From an uncultured Peptococcaceae bacterium (GTDB lineage Bacteria; Bacillota; Peptococcia; Peptococcales; Peptococcaceae), in NCBI GenBank assembly GCA_938044045.1, contig CALIQN010000023.1, forward strand, positions 1 to 41,436: a stretch of DNA of 41,436 nt. Reading direction: 5' to 3'. The notes beneath the pieces were generated by a model. It saw only the letters and a list, made by a program, of their open reading frames with translations. It did no database searches and was not told the origin of the DNA. Each line of letters begins with the position of its first letter. Position 1 is the stretch's first letter. Position numbers and translations under genes: made by a program. Shown here piece after piece: positions 16,757 through 24,354 of the stretch.

Positions 16757-17657
16757 TAAAAAAAGAAATGCCCTGATTAGTGTTCTTTTAGTCTTTTTAT
16801 TGACCCTTTCTGGCTGTGAAATGCCAGTATCTTTTGAAGATGGGGGCACGCCTACTGCCACCTATGATGGTGGAGAGCTAGAGATAGAGTACATTGATGT
16901 CGGACAAGGCGATAGTAGCCTGTTAATCTCACCAAGTGGTAAGACAATGCTGATAGATACAGGCAAGGCAGATGCTTATGAGAAGGTCAAAAAAGCCCTA
17001 GATGACCGTGACATCAAAAAAATAGACACCTTTATCGTCACCCATCCTCATGCCGATCACATCGGCAGTGCCTGGAAGATTATTGATAACTATGAGGTAG
17101 GTGAACTGTATCTCAATGGGACAGCTACCAGCAAGGTCTATCAAAAGACCAAGGACAGTGCCAAAAAGGCAAACCTTGAAATGAAAGAATTGACTATTGA
17201 TAGTAAGCTTGACTGGGATCCTCATGTCACCTTCAAGATTTTTTCTCCAGTGAAGGTTGGCGTCTTGAGTGGGCTCAACAATGAAAGTCCTATCATGCAA
17301 GTCAACTATAATAATCATCGTTTCCTCTTTACAGGAGACGCTGAAAGTGAGGCAGAGGATACTGCTCTTGCTTATGACACCAAGGGGCTAAAATCAGATG
17401 TCGTTAAAGTCGGACACCATGGGAGTCCTACCTCCTCCATCCCTGCCTTTGTCCTAGCGACCAAGCCGGCTGTGGCAATTATCAGTGTCGGCAAAAACAA
17501 TAGTTACGGTCATCCCGATAAAACAGTCGTGACCCGTTGGCAAAAAGTAGGTGCCGAGGTCTATAGCACCGAAAAAAATGGCAATATTATCATTAAAACC
17601 AAAAAAGATGAACTGGAACTCATGGCAGACCGTTCCATGGAACCCCTTGCCAGCTAA
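16740..17657 (+). CDS. metallo-beta-lactamase-fold lipoprotein, ComEC C-domain-like
   Basis: The 305-aa protein has a lipoprotein signal (KKRNALISVLLVFLLTLSGC, lipid Cys26), so it is attached to the outer face of the membrane. The rest is a metallo-beta-lactamase domain: YIDVGQGDSS (51-60), the metal motif HPHADH (102-107), FLFTGDAE and VGHHGS. This matches the hydrolase domain of ComEC/Rec2 and stand-alone extracellular relatives thought to act on DNA or phosphodiesters. ATG 16740 has AAGG nine bases upstream and lies in the last 17 bases of the nucleotidase gene; an ATG at 16746 is also possible. The overlap suggests joint expression and perhaps nucleic-acid scavenging. A strong terminator follows. 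Confidence 0.88.
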   Translation: MKMKFSKKRNALISVLLVFLLTLSGCEMPVSFEDGGTPTATYDGGELEIEYIDVGQGDSSLLISPSGKTMLIDTGKADAYEKVKKALDDRDIKKIDTFIVTHPHADHIGSAWKIIDNYEVGELYLNGTATSKVYQKTKDSAKKANLEMKELTIDSKLDWDPHVTFKIFSPVKVGVLSGLNNESPIMQVNYNNHRFLFTGDAESEAEDTALAYDTKGLKSDVVKVGHHGSPTSSIPAFVLATKPAVAIISVGKNNSYGHPDKTVVTRWQKVGAEVYSTEKNGNIIIKTKKDELELMADRSMEPLAS

Positions 17658-17658
17658 A

Positions 17659-17706
17659 ACAATAGGCATCATTAGCGTAAAAGCTAATGATGCCTATTGT
17701 TCTTTT
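17659..17706 (+). terminator. strong terminator after the lipoprotein gene
   Basis: A perfect 18-base-pair stem (ACAATAGGCATCATTAGC and its complement) has a six-base loop, followed by TCTTTT. It marks the left edge of the AT-rich island. Confidence 0.85.
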
Positions 17707-17785
17707 ATATCGAGAAAGAAGGTAATATGTTAAAGAAAGTGATATAAAACACTCAGTCTCTTTTTATCCTCTTATTTGTTTTATT

Positions 17786-17824
17786 GCATAAAAAAGATAA
17801 TAGGATATTATTAGCTATTATCTT
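17786..17824 (-). terminator. terminator of the HEPN-motif gene
   Basis: The stem AAGATAATAG / CTATTATCTT is followed on the minus strand by a T run (TTTTTTATG). It lies 16 bases after the stop of the 467-aa gene. Bases 17707-17785 hold nothing I can recognise. Confidence 0.7.
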
Positions 17825-17839
17825 AATATAACGTATCGT

Positions 17840-19243
17840 TTATATTAATGTGCTTATATTTTCTGAAAATTTATCCATATTTTCGATAGAAATTTTAATT
17901 TGTTCCTTTCTCTTCTTGTAATAATTATCCTCAAATACAAAATATATTTTATTATCAACTCCAATTTCTAATTTTATTTTTCCATGAGCTACTGCATTTC
18001 TAATTTTTGATAAAATATAAATCACGTTGCCAAACTTCTCTTCATCTACTTGGATTTTATTATTCAATATTGCTTTATTGACAAATTCCATCATTTGCTG
18101 AACATCGTATGAAAAATTATCAATGCAGATATCAGAATATTTTACTGGATTTGAGTCACTGTCTTCTAGTCTTAATGAAAAGTTAATAATGTATAAAATT
18201 TTAAAAAACCATTTGAATTCTAACCATGATGTAGAGTCTTCTTTTAACTCATCTATACTGATAAATAGTTTATTAATATATTCTTTTGATGCAAAATCTA
18301 CAGTAAGTTTATAATCTATTAGTCTGTCGTTCAATTGAATTAAATGGGTTAAAAAATTAGAAAATTCTGTTTCTATATCATAAATGCTCTTTATAAAGTA
18401 TCCTAATTCATCACTTGAATGTTTTCTACCTAGATATTCACACAATATACCTTTGTATCCTTCTAGTTCTAAATTATTGATTGGATTATATGTAGTATCA
18501 AAAATTTCAGCATGATTCTTTAAAAATTCTTCTAGGGTTTTGTAGTCTCTAGTCGAGAAAATTTTATTATTCATTGGATGCATATTATTCTCTACACTAT
18601 ATTTACTTTTTCCTTTGTATCGCACTTCCACAAACTGAAACTTATCCAAATTTTCAATAATGCAGGTATGTTTATAAGCAACAGATTTTATTACTTGGTT
18701 TAAATAAAATTTCCCAATTAATTCATGACAAAGTGGTTCTATTACTAACCCTGTGCTTTTTATAGAATCATTATCTTTATTAAAGATACCATAACATAGA
18801 ATAATACCGTTTTTATAACTAAGAAAATTTCCATATTGCATATGTGCAAAAGAATTTCTTAATATTTTTCTACTATCCCATAATGATTTTGATTCAAATC
18901 TAGATTCTGTTTTGTTAAACTCATAATAAAATGTGTCTTTGACTTTAATGGAAAAAGTTTCTTCAATGTAATCTATTATACATTTGTATTTACCTTTAAT
19001 GCTAGTAATAAAATTTTTAGGGTCAAAAGCATCTTTAAAATAATCTTTTTCAAGCTTTTCTTTATTAAAAAGTATCACACACGAATCCAAAAAAATTCTG
19101 AATCTATATAAATCCGGCAATTCAATCTTTAATTCTTTGTTAATTATGGCATTTTTAATTCTATCTATATCAAATTTATTTTTATAATAAGATTCATATA
19201 GTTTAATTTGTTTAACATTATTTAAAAGATATTTTTCCAACAC
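17840..19243 (-). CDS. orphan protein with two HEPN-type RNxxAH motifs
   Basis: The 467-aa soluble protein is rich in Lys, Ile, Asn and Tyr. I know no named family for it. Two Rx4H motifs stand out: RNSFAH at 129-134 (in SRKILRNSFAHMQYG) and RNAVAH at 415-420 (in LSKIRNAVAHGKIK). Each ends a predicted helix, as in HEPN-domain RNases, where Arg and His form the active site; paired HEPN sites occur in Cas13, RnlA-like and Abi-type proteins. The start is GTG 19243 with AGGAGT upstream. Base use differs from the neighbours: the 60 bases from 18001 hold 15 G/C, against 26 in the 60 from 15301. With its own terminator and no operon partner it looks like a horizontally acquired single-gene cargo. 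RNase or defence function is inference. Confidence 0.85.
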   Translation of the reverse strand: MLEKYLLNNVKQIKLYESYYKNKFDIDRIKNAIINKELKIELPDLYRFRIFLDSCVILFNKEKLEKDYFKDAFDPKNFITSIKGKYKCIIDYIEETFSIKVKDTFYYEFNKTESRFESKSLWDSRKILRNSFAHMQYGNFLSYKNGIILCYGIFNKDNDSIKSTGLVIEPLCHELIGKFYLNQVIKSVAYKHTCIIENLDKFQFVEVRYKGKSKYSVENNMHPMNNKIFSTRDYKTLEEFLKNHAEIFDTTYNPINNLELEGYKGILCEYLGRKHSSDELGYFIKSIYDIETEFSNFLTHLIQLNDRLIDYKLTVDFASKEYINKLFISIDELKEDSTSWLEFKWFFKILYIINFSLRLEDSDSNPVKYSDICIDNFSYDVQQMMEFVNKAILNNKIQVDEEKFGNVIYILSKIRNAVAHGKIKLEIGVDNKIYFVFEDNYYKKRKEQIKISIENMDKFSENISTLI

Positions 19244-19342
19244 TAGCTACTCCTATTGTTTTTTTATTTTATTGTACGATTAGCATTACTTTGCACTACC
19301 TTTTAAATAACCTATAAAACATAAAATTAAACATATTTATTA

Positions 19343-19384
19343 AGATATTGTTATCTACTTGTTTGTAAGTAGTTGACAATATCT
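19343..19384. repeat. imperfect inverted repeat upstream of the HEPN-motif gene
   Basis: Two 18-base arms (AGATATTGTTATCTACTT and AAGTAGTTGACAATATCT) pair except for a central four-base block, around a six-base spacer. The repeat lies 100-141 bases upstream of the orphan gene, in the only stretch where its promoter can be. It could be an operator or a weak terminator. The rest of 19244-19420 is AT-rich; a TACAAT on the minus strand (19271-19276) is a possible -10 without a good -35. Confidence 0.4.
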
Positions 19385-19420
19385 CTTTTGTTTTAATTTA
19401 TAAAATAAAAAAATGGAACA

Positions 19421-19455
19421 AAAGCACCAGCCTAGGGTAGGCTGGTGCTTTTTTA
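19421..19455 (-). terminator. terminator after the prepilin peptidase gene
   Basis: The perfect 12-base-pair stem AAAGCACCAGCC / GGCTGGTGCTTT has a seven-base loop and A/T runs on both sides, so it can work in both directions. It overlaps the stop codon of the peptidase gene by a few bases. Confidence 0.8.
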
Positions 19456-20079
19456 GAATGGATAAACAAGACACCCGAGCAAGGCATTTTCGCCGAGGTA
19501 GTCAAGGTAGGCGAGGTAGGTGCCGAGGGAGAGGAAGGGGAAGAAGGGCAAGGGGAGCCAGGGGGAAATGCCTTGGTAAAAATAGCGGATACCTAGCCAT
19601 AAAAAGGCAGTGAGGCAGGCGATTAGGAGACCATAGGCAAGGTAGTATAGCCCTAGTCCTAGCCCTGTCAGACTGATAAAGATAATATCCCCAAAGCCGA
19701 TAGTGGGAACTTTTCTCAAATAGGCATAGACGGATAGCAAAAGAAAGCTACCAAGGCAAGTCTCCAAAGGAAAGCTCAAGGGTGGTTGAACAAAGATAAG
19801 GTAGCTGGCGAGGCTAAGGAGGGCGTACAACATCAAAAAGAGGTTGTAGACCGTATAGGTATAACAATCCATCACGCTCATCATCCAAAGCAAAGTGAGG
19901 AGAGAAAGGAGAAAAATCGCCTCAACTTTTGGATAAGAGGCTAGGGGCAGAAAGCTTAAGGCGCCGAGGGGGATAAAAAAACCTATCCTTAGACGTGGGA
20001 TAGTGTTAAACTGGTATTTAAAAAAGGTATAGATAAGGAGAATAAAAAAACAACCTATACCGAAAAAGATAAGAGACAT
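19453..20079 (-). CDS. type IV prepilin peptidase-like aspartyl protease (A24 family)
   Basis: The 208-aa polytopic membrane protein has about six to seven helices. The two catalytic Asp residues of A24 peptidases are visible: D71 in VMDCYTYTVYN and D131 in the GFGD motif (TIGFGDIIF). The N-terminal methyltransferase domain with its Cys pairs is absent, so it is the short, peptidase-only form. ATG 20079 is preceded by GGAGC. No pilin or assembly genes are in the window, so the substrate must be encoded elsewhere (competence pseudopilins or Flp-type pilins are usual). Confidence 0.85.
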   Translation of the reverse strand: MSLIFFGIGCFFILLIYTFFKYQFNTIPRLRIGFFIPLGALSFLPLASYPKVEAIFLLSLLTLLWMMSVMDCYTYTVYNLFLMLYALLSLASYLIFVQPPLSFPLETCLGSFLLLSVYAYLRKVPTIGFGDIIFISLTGLGLGLYYLAYGLLIACLTAFLWLGIRYFYQGISPWLPLPFFPFLSLGTYLAYLDYLGENALLGCLVYPF

Positions 20080-20176
20080 AAAAACGCTCCTTAGGGTGTA
20101 CTAGTATAGAAATCAGTTTAGCAGATTGCCTAAAGGATTAAAAGTAAGTAAGTTGAACAGAAAAAGAGGTTAAAGC

Positions 20177-20857
20177 ATGAAAAAGATAAGTCTAGCGATT
20201 TTTGATTTAGATGGGACTATCCTTGATTCCAATGGCGTATGGGATGATATTGACAGAAGGTTTTTAGACTCTATCAATGAGCCTTGGGATGAAGAGTTTG
20301 CCAAGATGGTGGCACAGAGTGACTACCATAAGGCAGCAGTCTATACCATCAATCGTTATCACCTAGAGACAACCCCAGAAGCCTTGATGAAACATTGGGA
20401 AGACATGGCGTTTGAAGCCTATCGTGAGCGAGTCAAGCTCAAAGAGGGTGTAGATGAAGTGATTAAGTGGCTCCATCAAAAGGACATTCCTTTGGTTTTA
20501 GCGACCCTTGCCCCGGAAGTCCTCTATGAGCCGGCATTGGAGCGTCTAGGTTTGTTGGGGTATTTTTCCCACTTGACCTCTGCCAATCGTGATGGCTTCA
20601 CCAAGGAGACGCCGGAGATTTATCACTACCTTTGCCAAAAGTTTCATGCCAAGGAAGAAGAAACCCTAAGTTTTGAAGATAGCCTTGTTGCCATGCAGTC
20701 CATGCACAAGGCAGGCTTGATTTCTGTCGGGATTAAAGATTTTAGAAATTATAAAAATGAGCATGATTTTAGGGCGATTAGTCCTTTTTACTATGATTGG
20801 CCAGAGGTCAAGACTCACCTTATCGAAAAAGATTGCCAGCCACATTTTAGCAGTTAA
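20177..20857 (+). CDS. HAD-superfamily hydrolase, beta-phosphoglucomutase-like
   Basis: The 226-aa protein has motif I FDLDGT (nucleophile D10, acid/base D12), a helical cap (about 18-85), motif II around VLATLAP and motif IV FEDSLVAMQS. This is the GmhB/PGM-type phosphatase class acting on small phosphate esters. Motif II has Thr in the usual place. ATG 20177 has AAAGAGG upstream. It stands alone, about 100 bases before the next gene, and the substrate cannot be told from sequence. A second HAD phosphatase of similar size lies at 29118-29753. Confidence 0.88.
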   Translation: MKKISLAIFDLDGTILDSNGVWDDIDRRFLDSINEPWDEEFAKMVAQSDYHKAAVYTINRYHLETTPEALMKHWEDMAFEAYRERVKLKEGVDEVIKWLHQKDIPLVLATLAPEVLYEPALERLGLLGYFSHLTSANRDGFTKETPEIYHYLCQKFHAKEEETLSFEDSLVAMQSMHKAGLISVGIKDFRNYKNEHDFRAISPFYYDWPEVKTHLIEKDCQPHFSS

Positions 20858-20957
20858 GCCATTCAAATGATAAAAAAATTTGATTTAAGGTTTACAAGAG
20901 GCGTACTGCTTTGATTTCAAGATGTGGTAGGATAGGAAAAAATTCGGAGGTGAAGGT

Positions 20958-22163
20958 ATGAAATATATAGTATTACTTGGTGATGGCATGGCAGACCATG
21001 CTCAAGCCGAATTAGGAGGAAAAACACCTTTAGAGGTTGCCAATATACCAACATTTGATAAACTTGCCCGTCTTGGTGAAGTGGGCATGACTTATACCAT
21101 TCCAGAGGGGATGGCACCTGGTTCTGATGTCGCTAATACCGCTGTTTTGGGTTATAACCCAAAGGAAAACTATTCTGGACGCTCACCACTGGAAGCAGTG
21201 AGCATGGGGATTCCTCTAGAAGACACTGATGTGACCTTCCGTTGTAACTTGGTCACCTTAACAGATGAGGCAGCTCTTGAGGACACGACTATCTTAGATC
21301 ACTCTTCAGGGGAAATTACTTCAGAAGAAGCCAAAGAACTTATTTTGGCACTTAGAGAGGGCTTGGACTTTGGGGATGCGGATCTTTATCCAGGGGTGAG
21401 TTATCGCCATTGCTTGGTTTTCCATCATGCGATGACAGGGACAGAATTTACCCCGCCTCATGATATTACCGGACAACCAGTTAAGGGACATTTGCCAACA
21501 GGTCGCTATGGAGAAAAGCTCACTGCACTCATGCAAGCTTCTAGAAAGATTCTTGCCAATCATCCTGTCAACCTACGCCGTCAAGAAAAGGGCTTAAATC
21601 CTGCCAATGCTTGTTGGTTTTGGGGTGAGGGGACGAAGCCAGCCCTAGGAAATTTCAAGAGTATTTACGGTAAGACAGGTGGCGTGATCAGTGCTGTTGA
21701 CTTGCTCAAAGGGATAGGAATTTGTGCAGGTTTAGAGGCACCTCATGTGGAAAATGCCACAGGTACCCTTCATACCAACTATCAAGGAAAGTTAGAAGCT
21801 AGCTTGGCAATCTTAGAAAAGCATGATTTTGTTTACATTCATTTTGAAGGGCCAGATGAGTGTGGACACCAAGGTAACGCCAAGGAAAAAATTCAAGCCA
21901 TCGAATGGCTTGATGAAAAGTGCTTGGCACCTTTGATGCAAGCCTTAGATGACAAGGGCGAAGACTACAATATCTTGCTCATGCCAGACCATGCGACACC
22001 ATTAGAGCTTCGTACCCATACGGCAGAAGCCATTCCTTATATCCTTTATAAGAAAAATCAAACCCTTGAGCATCATGCTGAGCATTATGATGAAAACCAT
22101 GCCAAAGCAACAGGCAAGGTGGAAGAAAAAGCCTGGGACTTAATGGCAAGATTACTTGCCTAA
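20958..22163 (+). CDS. ApgM-family cofactor-independent phosphoglycerate mutase / proposed homoserine kinase
   Basis: The 401-aa alkaline-phosphatase-fold enzyme starts with YIVLLGDGMAD (metal-binding Asp), has APGSDVANTAVLGYNP with the phosphoserine-type nucleophile Ser, and later HFEGPDECGHQGN and LLMPDHATP metal ligands. This is the archaeal-type 2,3-bisphosphoglycerate-independent mutase family. A bacterial subgroup of it is thought to replace ThrB as homoserine kinase, and the sequence cannot decide between the two. ATG 20958 has CGGAGGTGA upstream. It is monocistronic with a terminator. Confidence 0.9.
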   Translation: MKYIVLLGDGMADHAQAELGGKTPLEVANIPTFDKLARLGEVGMTYTIPEGMAPGSDVANTAVLGYNPKENYSGRSPLEAVSMGIPLEDTDVTFRCNLVTLTDEAALEDTTILDHSSGEITSEEAKELILALREGLDFGDADLYPGVSYRHCLVFHHAMTGTEFTPPHDITGQPVKGHLPTGRYGEKLTALMQASRKILANHPVNLRRQEKGLNPANACWFWGEGTKPALGNFKSIYGKTGGVISAVDLLKGIGICAGLEAPHVENATGTLHTNYQGKLEASLAILEKHDFVYIHFEGPDECGHQGNAKEKIQAIEWLDEKCLAPLMQALDDKGEDYNILLMPDHATPLELRTHTAEAIPYILYKKNQTLEHHAEHYDENHAKATGKVEEKAWDLMARLLA

Positions 22164-22188
22164 GGGTTCATATATAAAAAAACACGAC

Positions 22189-22240
22189 AAACACTTCAGG
22201 TGGAGACATCAATTGATGTATTTATCTGAGGTGTTTTCTT
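22189..22240 (+). terminator. branched terminator after the mutase gene
   Basis: The outer stem AAACACTTCAG / CTGAGGTGTTT encloses a perfect 14-base palindrome (ACATCAATTGATGT, 22206-22219). TTCTTATCTT follows. Confidence 0.65.
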
Positions 22241-22274
22241 ATCTTGTGGGTGAGTTTGGGGGCTAAATCCTATC

Positions 22275-22303
22275 TAGACAAGAATATTTTAAAATGGTAT
22301 AGT
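22275..22303 (+). promoter_or_regulatory. promoter of the first DUF1307 lipoprotein gene
   Basis: TAGACA, a 17-base spacer, TATAGT. The same -35 and spacing recur before the second and third lipoprotein genes. Confidence 0.6.
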
Positions 22304-22360
22304 GAACGAGCTAAAAGTATTGGAATAAGTATAAAAATTGTAATAAGGAGAGGATTTAAA

Positions 22361-22837
22361 ATGAAAAAAATGTTATCTGTTTTCATGATGGCGATATTGT
22401 TTTTTGCACTAACAGGTTGCGGGGGCAATAAGGATGCACAGAACACGACTTCTGCGCTACAATATAAAACTTATGCCTTGACTGACGCTGTCCAAGGTGA
22501 TCAAAAAGTTATAGTAGGTTATACTGGAGATCAAGTTAAATCTATAGAAATGCAAATGAAGATTCCTTATTCAGGTACGACTAAAGAAGAAATGGAAGCA
22601 GCCTTAAATCAAAGTATTGAGAATTTCACCAAAGTAGAAGGTACAGAAGCTAGAGCTGACTATGGTACCGATGAGGCTAGACTTATTGTTAAGATGAACT
22701 TAGATAAGGTAAGTTTAGATCAATTGGGTGATTTTGGACTCAATATTGCAGATGAAGAAGCAGTCAAAGCAAAAGCCTTGACCTTAAAGACCGCAGAAAC
22801 CCAACTAAAAGAAATGGGTTTTGAAGTACAAAAATAA
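22361..22837 (+). CDS. DUF1307 (YehR-like) lipoprotein 1
   Basis: The 158-aa lipoprotein has the signal KKMLSVFMMAILFFALTGC with lipid Cys in LTGC, so it is anchored on the outer membrane face. The mature part follows the DUF1307 plan: a strand pair, a basic VKSIEMQMKIPYS segment, a helix, EARADYGTDEARLIVKMNLDKV and a final TLKTAETQLKEMGFEVQK. It is the most divergent of the first three copies. ATG 22361 has AAGGAGAGG. An in-frame ATG at 22244 lies ahead of the promoter and would bury the signal peptide. The function of the family is unknown. Confidence 0.82.
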   Translation: MKKMLSVFMMAILFFALTGCGGNKDAQNTTSALQYKTYALTDAVQGDQKVIVGYTGDQVKSIEMQMKIPYSGTTKEEMEAALNQSIENFTKVEGTEARADYGTDEARLIVKMNLDKVSLDQLGDFGLNIADEEAVKAKALTLKTAETQLKEMGFEVQK

Positions 22838-22844
22838 TCATACA

Positions 22845-22876
22845 AGCACTCTCTTTTTCTAGAGGGTGCTTTTGTT
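22845..22876 (+). terminator. terminator after lipoprotein 1
   Basis: Stem AGCACTCTCT / AGAGGGTGCT (one wobble), six-base loop, TTTGTTG tail. Confidence 0.75.
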
Positions 22877-22977
22877 GAGTTATGGAGAGTAAAATAAAGG
22901 TTTGATCATCAAACTGTTATTTTTTTTAAAACTTATTTGAGGATAGTTACTATTTGGTAATAGTCAATAGAGCCAAC

Positions 22978-23006
22978 TAGACAAAGATGAAGGAATGTAG
23001 TAGAGT
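22978..23006 (+). promoter_or_regulatory. promoter of the second DUF1307 lipoprotein gene
   Basis: TAGACA, a 17-base spacer, TAGAGT. Upstream (22866-22977) lie a TTTGATCATCAAA palindrome and an ACTAT...ATAGT repeat of unknown meaning. Confidence 0.5.
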
Positions 23007-23070
23007 GTCATAGAAATGCTCTATGGATTTACCTAAAGCACTAATTATACTAAGGAGAGGGAATGAAAGA

Positions 23071-23523
23071 ATGAAAAAAGTATTGTCAATGGTAGCCTTG
23101 CTTATGTTGATTATTGTTGTATCTGGTTGTGGCGGAAGTGGGGATTCTAAGACTTATATCCAAGACACCAAAGGTGTTTCAGTAGAGCTGACTTATTATT
23201 ACGATGGTGACACAGTAACCAAACAAGTAGCAAAAAATACGATCAATTACACTGAATTAGGACAAAGTAAAGATGATATTAAACTGTTACTTGATGCTTC
23301 CAGTAAAGCTTATCAAGGGATAAAAGGTGTAGAAGAGTCTGTCAAGTATGACAATGATAAGGCGATTGAAACCTTAACTATCGATTATACAAAAGTAGAC
23401 TTTGAAGCCTTACAAAAATTACCTGGTGTGACTTTGGATAAGGAAACTGTCGCTTCTAAAAAAGTGAGCTTAGAAAAAACTGAAGCTTTACTCAAAAAAG
23501 CTGGTTATACATTAAAAAAATAG
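23071..23523 (+). CDS. DUF1307 (YehR-like) lipoprotein 2
   Basis: The 150-aa lipoprotein has the signal KKVLSMVALLMLIIVVSGC and a Gly-rich stretch after the lipid Cys. The mature domain reads VSVELTYYYDGDTVTKQ, INYTELGQSKDDIKLLL, YQGIKGVEESVKYDNDKAIE, LTIDYTKVDF and a C-terminal SLEKTEALLKKAGYTLKK, close to lipoprotein 3. ATG 23071 lies ten bases after AAGGAGAGG. A four-codon out-of-frame ORF (ATG 23063) overlaps this start. It has its own promoter and terminator. Confidence 0.87.
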   Translation: MKKVLSMVALLMLIIVVSGCGGSGDSKTYIQDTKGVSVELTYYYDGDTVTKQVAKNTINYTELGQSKDDIKLLLDASSKAYQGIKGVEESVKYDNDKAIETLTIDYTKVDFEALQKLPGVTLDKETVASKKVSLEKTEALLKKAGYTLKK

Positions 23524-23528
23524 GCATT

Positions 23529-23556
23529 GCCCCCTTAGTAATAAGGGGGCTTTTTT
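23529..23556 (+). terminator. terminator after lipoprotein 2
   Basis: GCCCCCTTA ... TAAGGGGGC followed by six Ts. A near copy follows lipoprotein 3. Confidence 0.9.
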
Positions 23557-23616
23557 ATTGGTGTGAGGATAAAGCAGTTATTAATGTTGAAATTTGAAAA
23601 GAGAAAGGAAGAATGG

Positions 23617-23645
23617 TAGACAAAAACTTACAATTATGTTACAAT
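23617..23645 (+). promoter_or_regulatory. promoter of the third DUF1307 lipoprotein gene
   Basis: TAGACA, a 17-base spacer, TACAAT. It matches the -35 and spacing of lipoproteins 1 and 2. Confidence 0.6.
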
Positions 23646-23708
23646 GACAGAGTAAAAATTTAGCAAGATAAAGCATATCTTGTCATAAGGAAGGAAAGGG
23701 TTAAATTC

Positions 23709-24233
23709 ATGAAAAAAGTTTTAACTATTTTACTCGCATTATCACTACTTATCACAACAGCAGGCTGTGGTGCAAAAGATGATTCAGCAGCACCTAAAGA
23801 CAGTGCAACCACTCAAGAAGATAAGGCTGCACAAAGCGATGATGCAAAGTATGAAGTAAGAACCTATACCAACACTGTCCAAGGTGTTAGTATGGAATTA
23901 ACTTACTATGTTGACGGAGATAAGGTTGTAAAACAAACTGCACGCAACGTTATCAAGTATAGTGATCTTGGTCAAGACAAAGAATCTTTAAAAGCTGTCT
24001 TAGATGCAGCATCTAAAGCTTATCAAGGTATTGATGGTGTAGAAGAGTCTATTGAATACGGCGATAAAGAAGCTGTGGAAACTCTTACTGTTGACTTTAG
24101 TAAAGTTGACTTAACTAAGTTACAAGGCGTTCCTGGTGTTAGCTTTGATGAAGAAGCTTTAAAATCAAAGACTGTTAGCATGAAGAAAACAGAAGCCCTT
24201 CTTGAACAAAGCGGTTTCAAGCTTAAAAAGTAA
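23709..24233 (+). CDS. DUF1307 (YehR-like) lipoprotein 3
   Basis: The 174-aa lipoprotein has the signal KKVLTILLALSLLITTAGC (lipid Cys20). A 30-residue Ala/Asp/Lys linker precedes a DUF1307 domain very like that of lipoprotein 2: VQGVSMELTYYVDGDKVVKQ, VIKYSDLGQDKESLKAVLDA, YQGIDGVEESIEYGDKEAVE, LTVDFSKVDL and KKTEALLEQSGFKLKK. The long linker would lift the domain off the membrane. ATG 23709 has AAGGAAAGG upstream. The likeness to copy 2 and the matching terminator point to a fairly recent duplication. Confidence 0.88.
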   Translation: MKKVLTILLALSLLITTAGCGAKDDSAAPKDSATTQEDKAAQSDDAKYEVRTYTNTVQGVSMELTYYVDGDKVVKQTARNVIKYSDLGQDKESLKAVLDAASKAYQGIDGVEESIEYGDKEAVETLTVDFSKVDLTKLQGVPGVSFDEEALKSKTVSMKKTEALLEQSGFKLKK

Positions 24234-24241
24234 GTCATTTA

Positions 24242-24273
24242 GCCCCCTTATTTATAAAAGGGGGCTTTTTTTT
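24242..24273 (+). terminator. terminator after lipoprotein 3
   Basis: GCCCCCTTATTTATAAAAGGGGGC-type hairpin with a T8 tail, near-identical in stem to that after lipoprotein 2. Confidence 0.9.
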
Positions 24274-24354
24274 CAAAAATGCAGCTAAGAAAGAAGTTAA
24301 GCATAGTTGTAGCAAAATTTGATAAGGGTTTTAATCAGAAAAGAGGTAAAAGAG

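Noticed and set aside
17840..19243. Cas13-like effector of a CRISPR system
   Set aside because: Two Rx4H motifs are present, but the protein is far smaller than Cas13 and no repeat-spacer array or cas1/cas2 gene is in the window; only a general HEPN link is kept.
19367..19410. Plus-strand promoter (TTGACA at 19373) for a small RNA ending at the 19421 hairpin
   Set aside because: The spacing to TATAAA is about 20 bases, and a transcript would be only a few bases before the terminator stem, so no credible RNA gene results.
19413..19613. Arg/Gly-rich frame on the plus strand resembling an RNA-binding tail
   Set aside because: It is the antisense of the prepilin peptidase's Leu/Pro-rich C-terminus and spans a terminator; no ribosome binding site.
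22206..22219. Perfect 14-base palindrome as a repressor operator
   Set aside because: It lies inside the larger hairpin at the end of the mutase gene, so a terminator arm explains it more simply.
22244..22360. N-terminal extension of lipoprotein 1 from ATG 22244
   Set aside because: The extension overlaps the preceding terminator tail and the TAGACA/TATAGT promoter, and would bury the lipoprotein signal; ATG 22361 has AAGGAGAGG.
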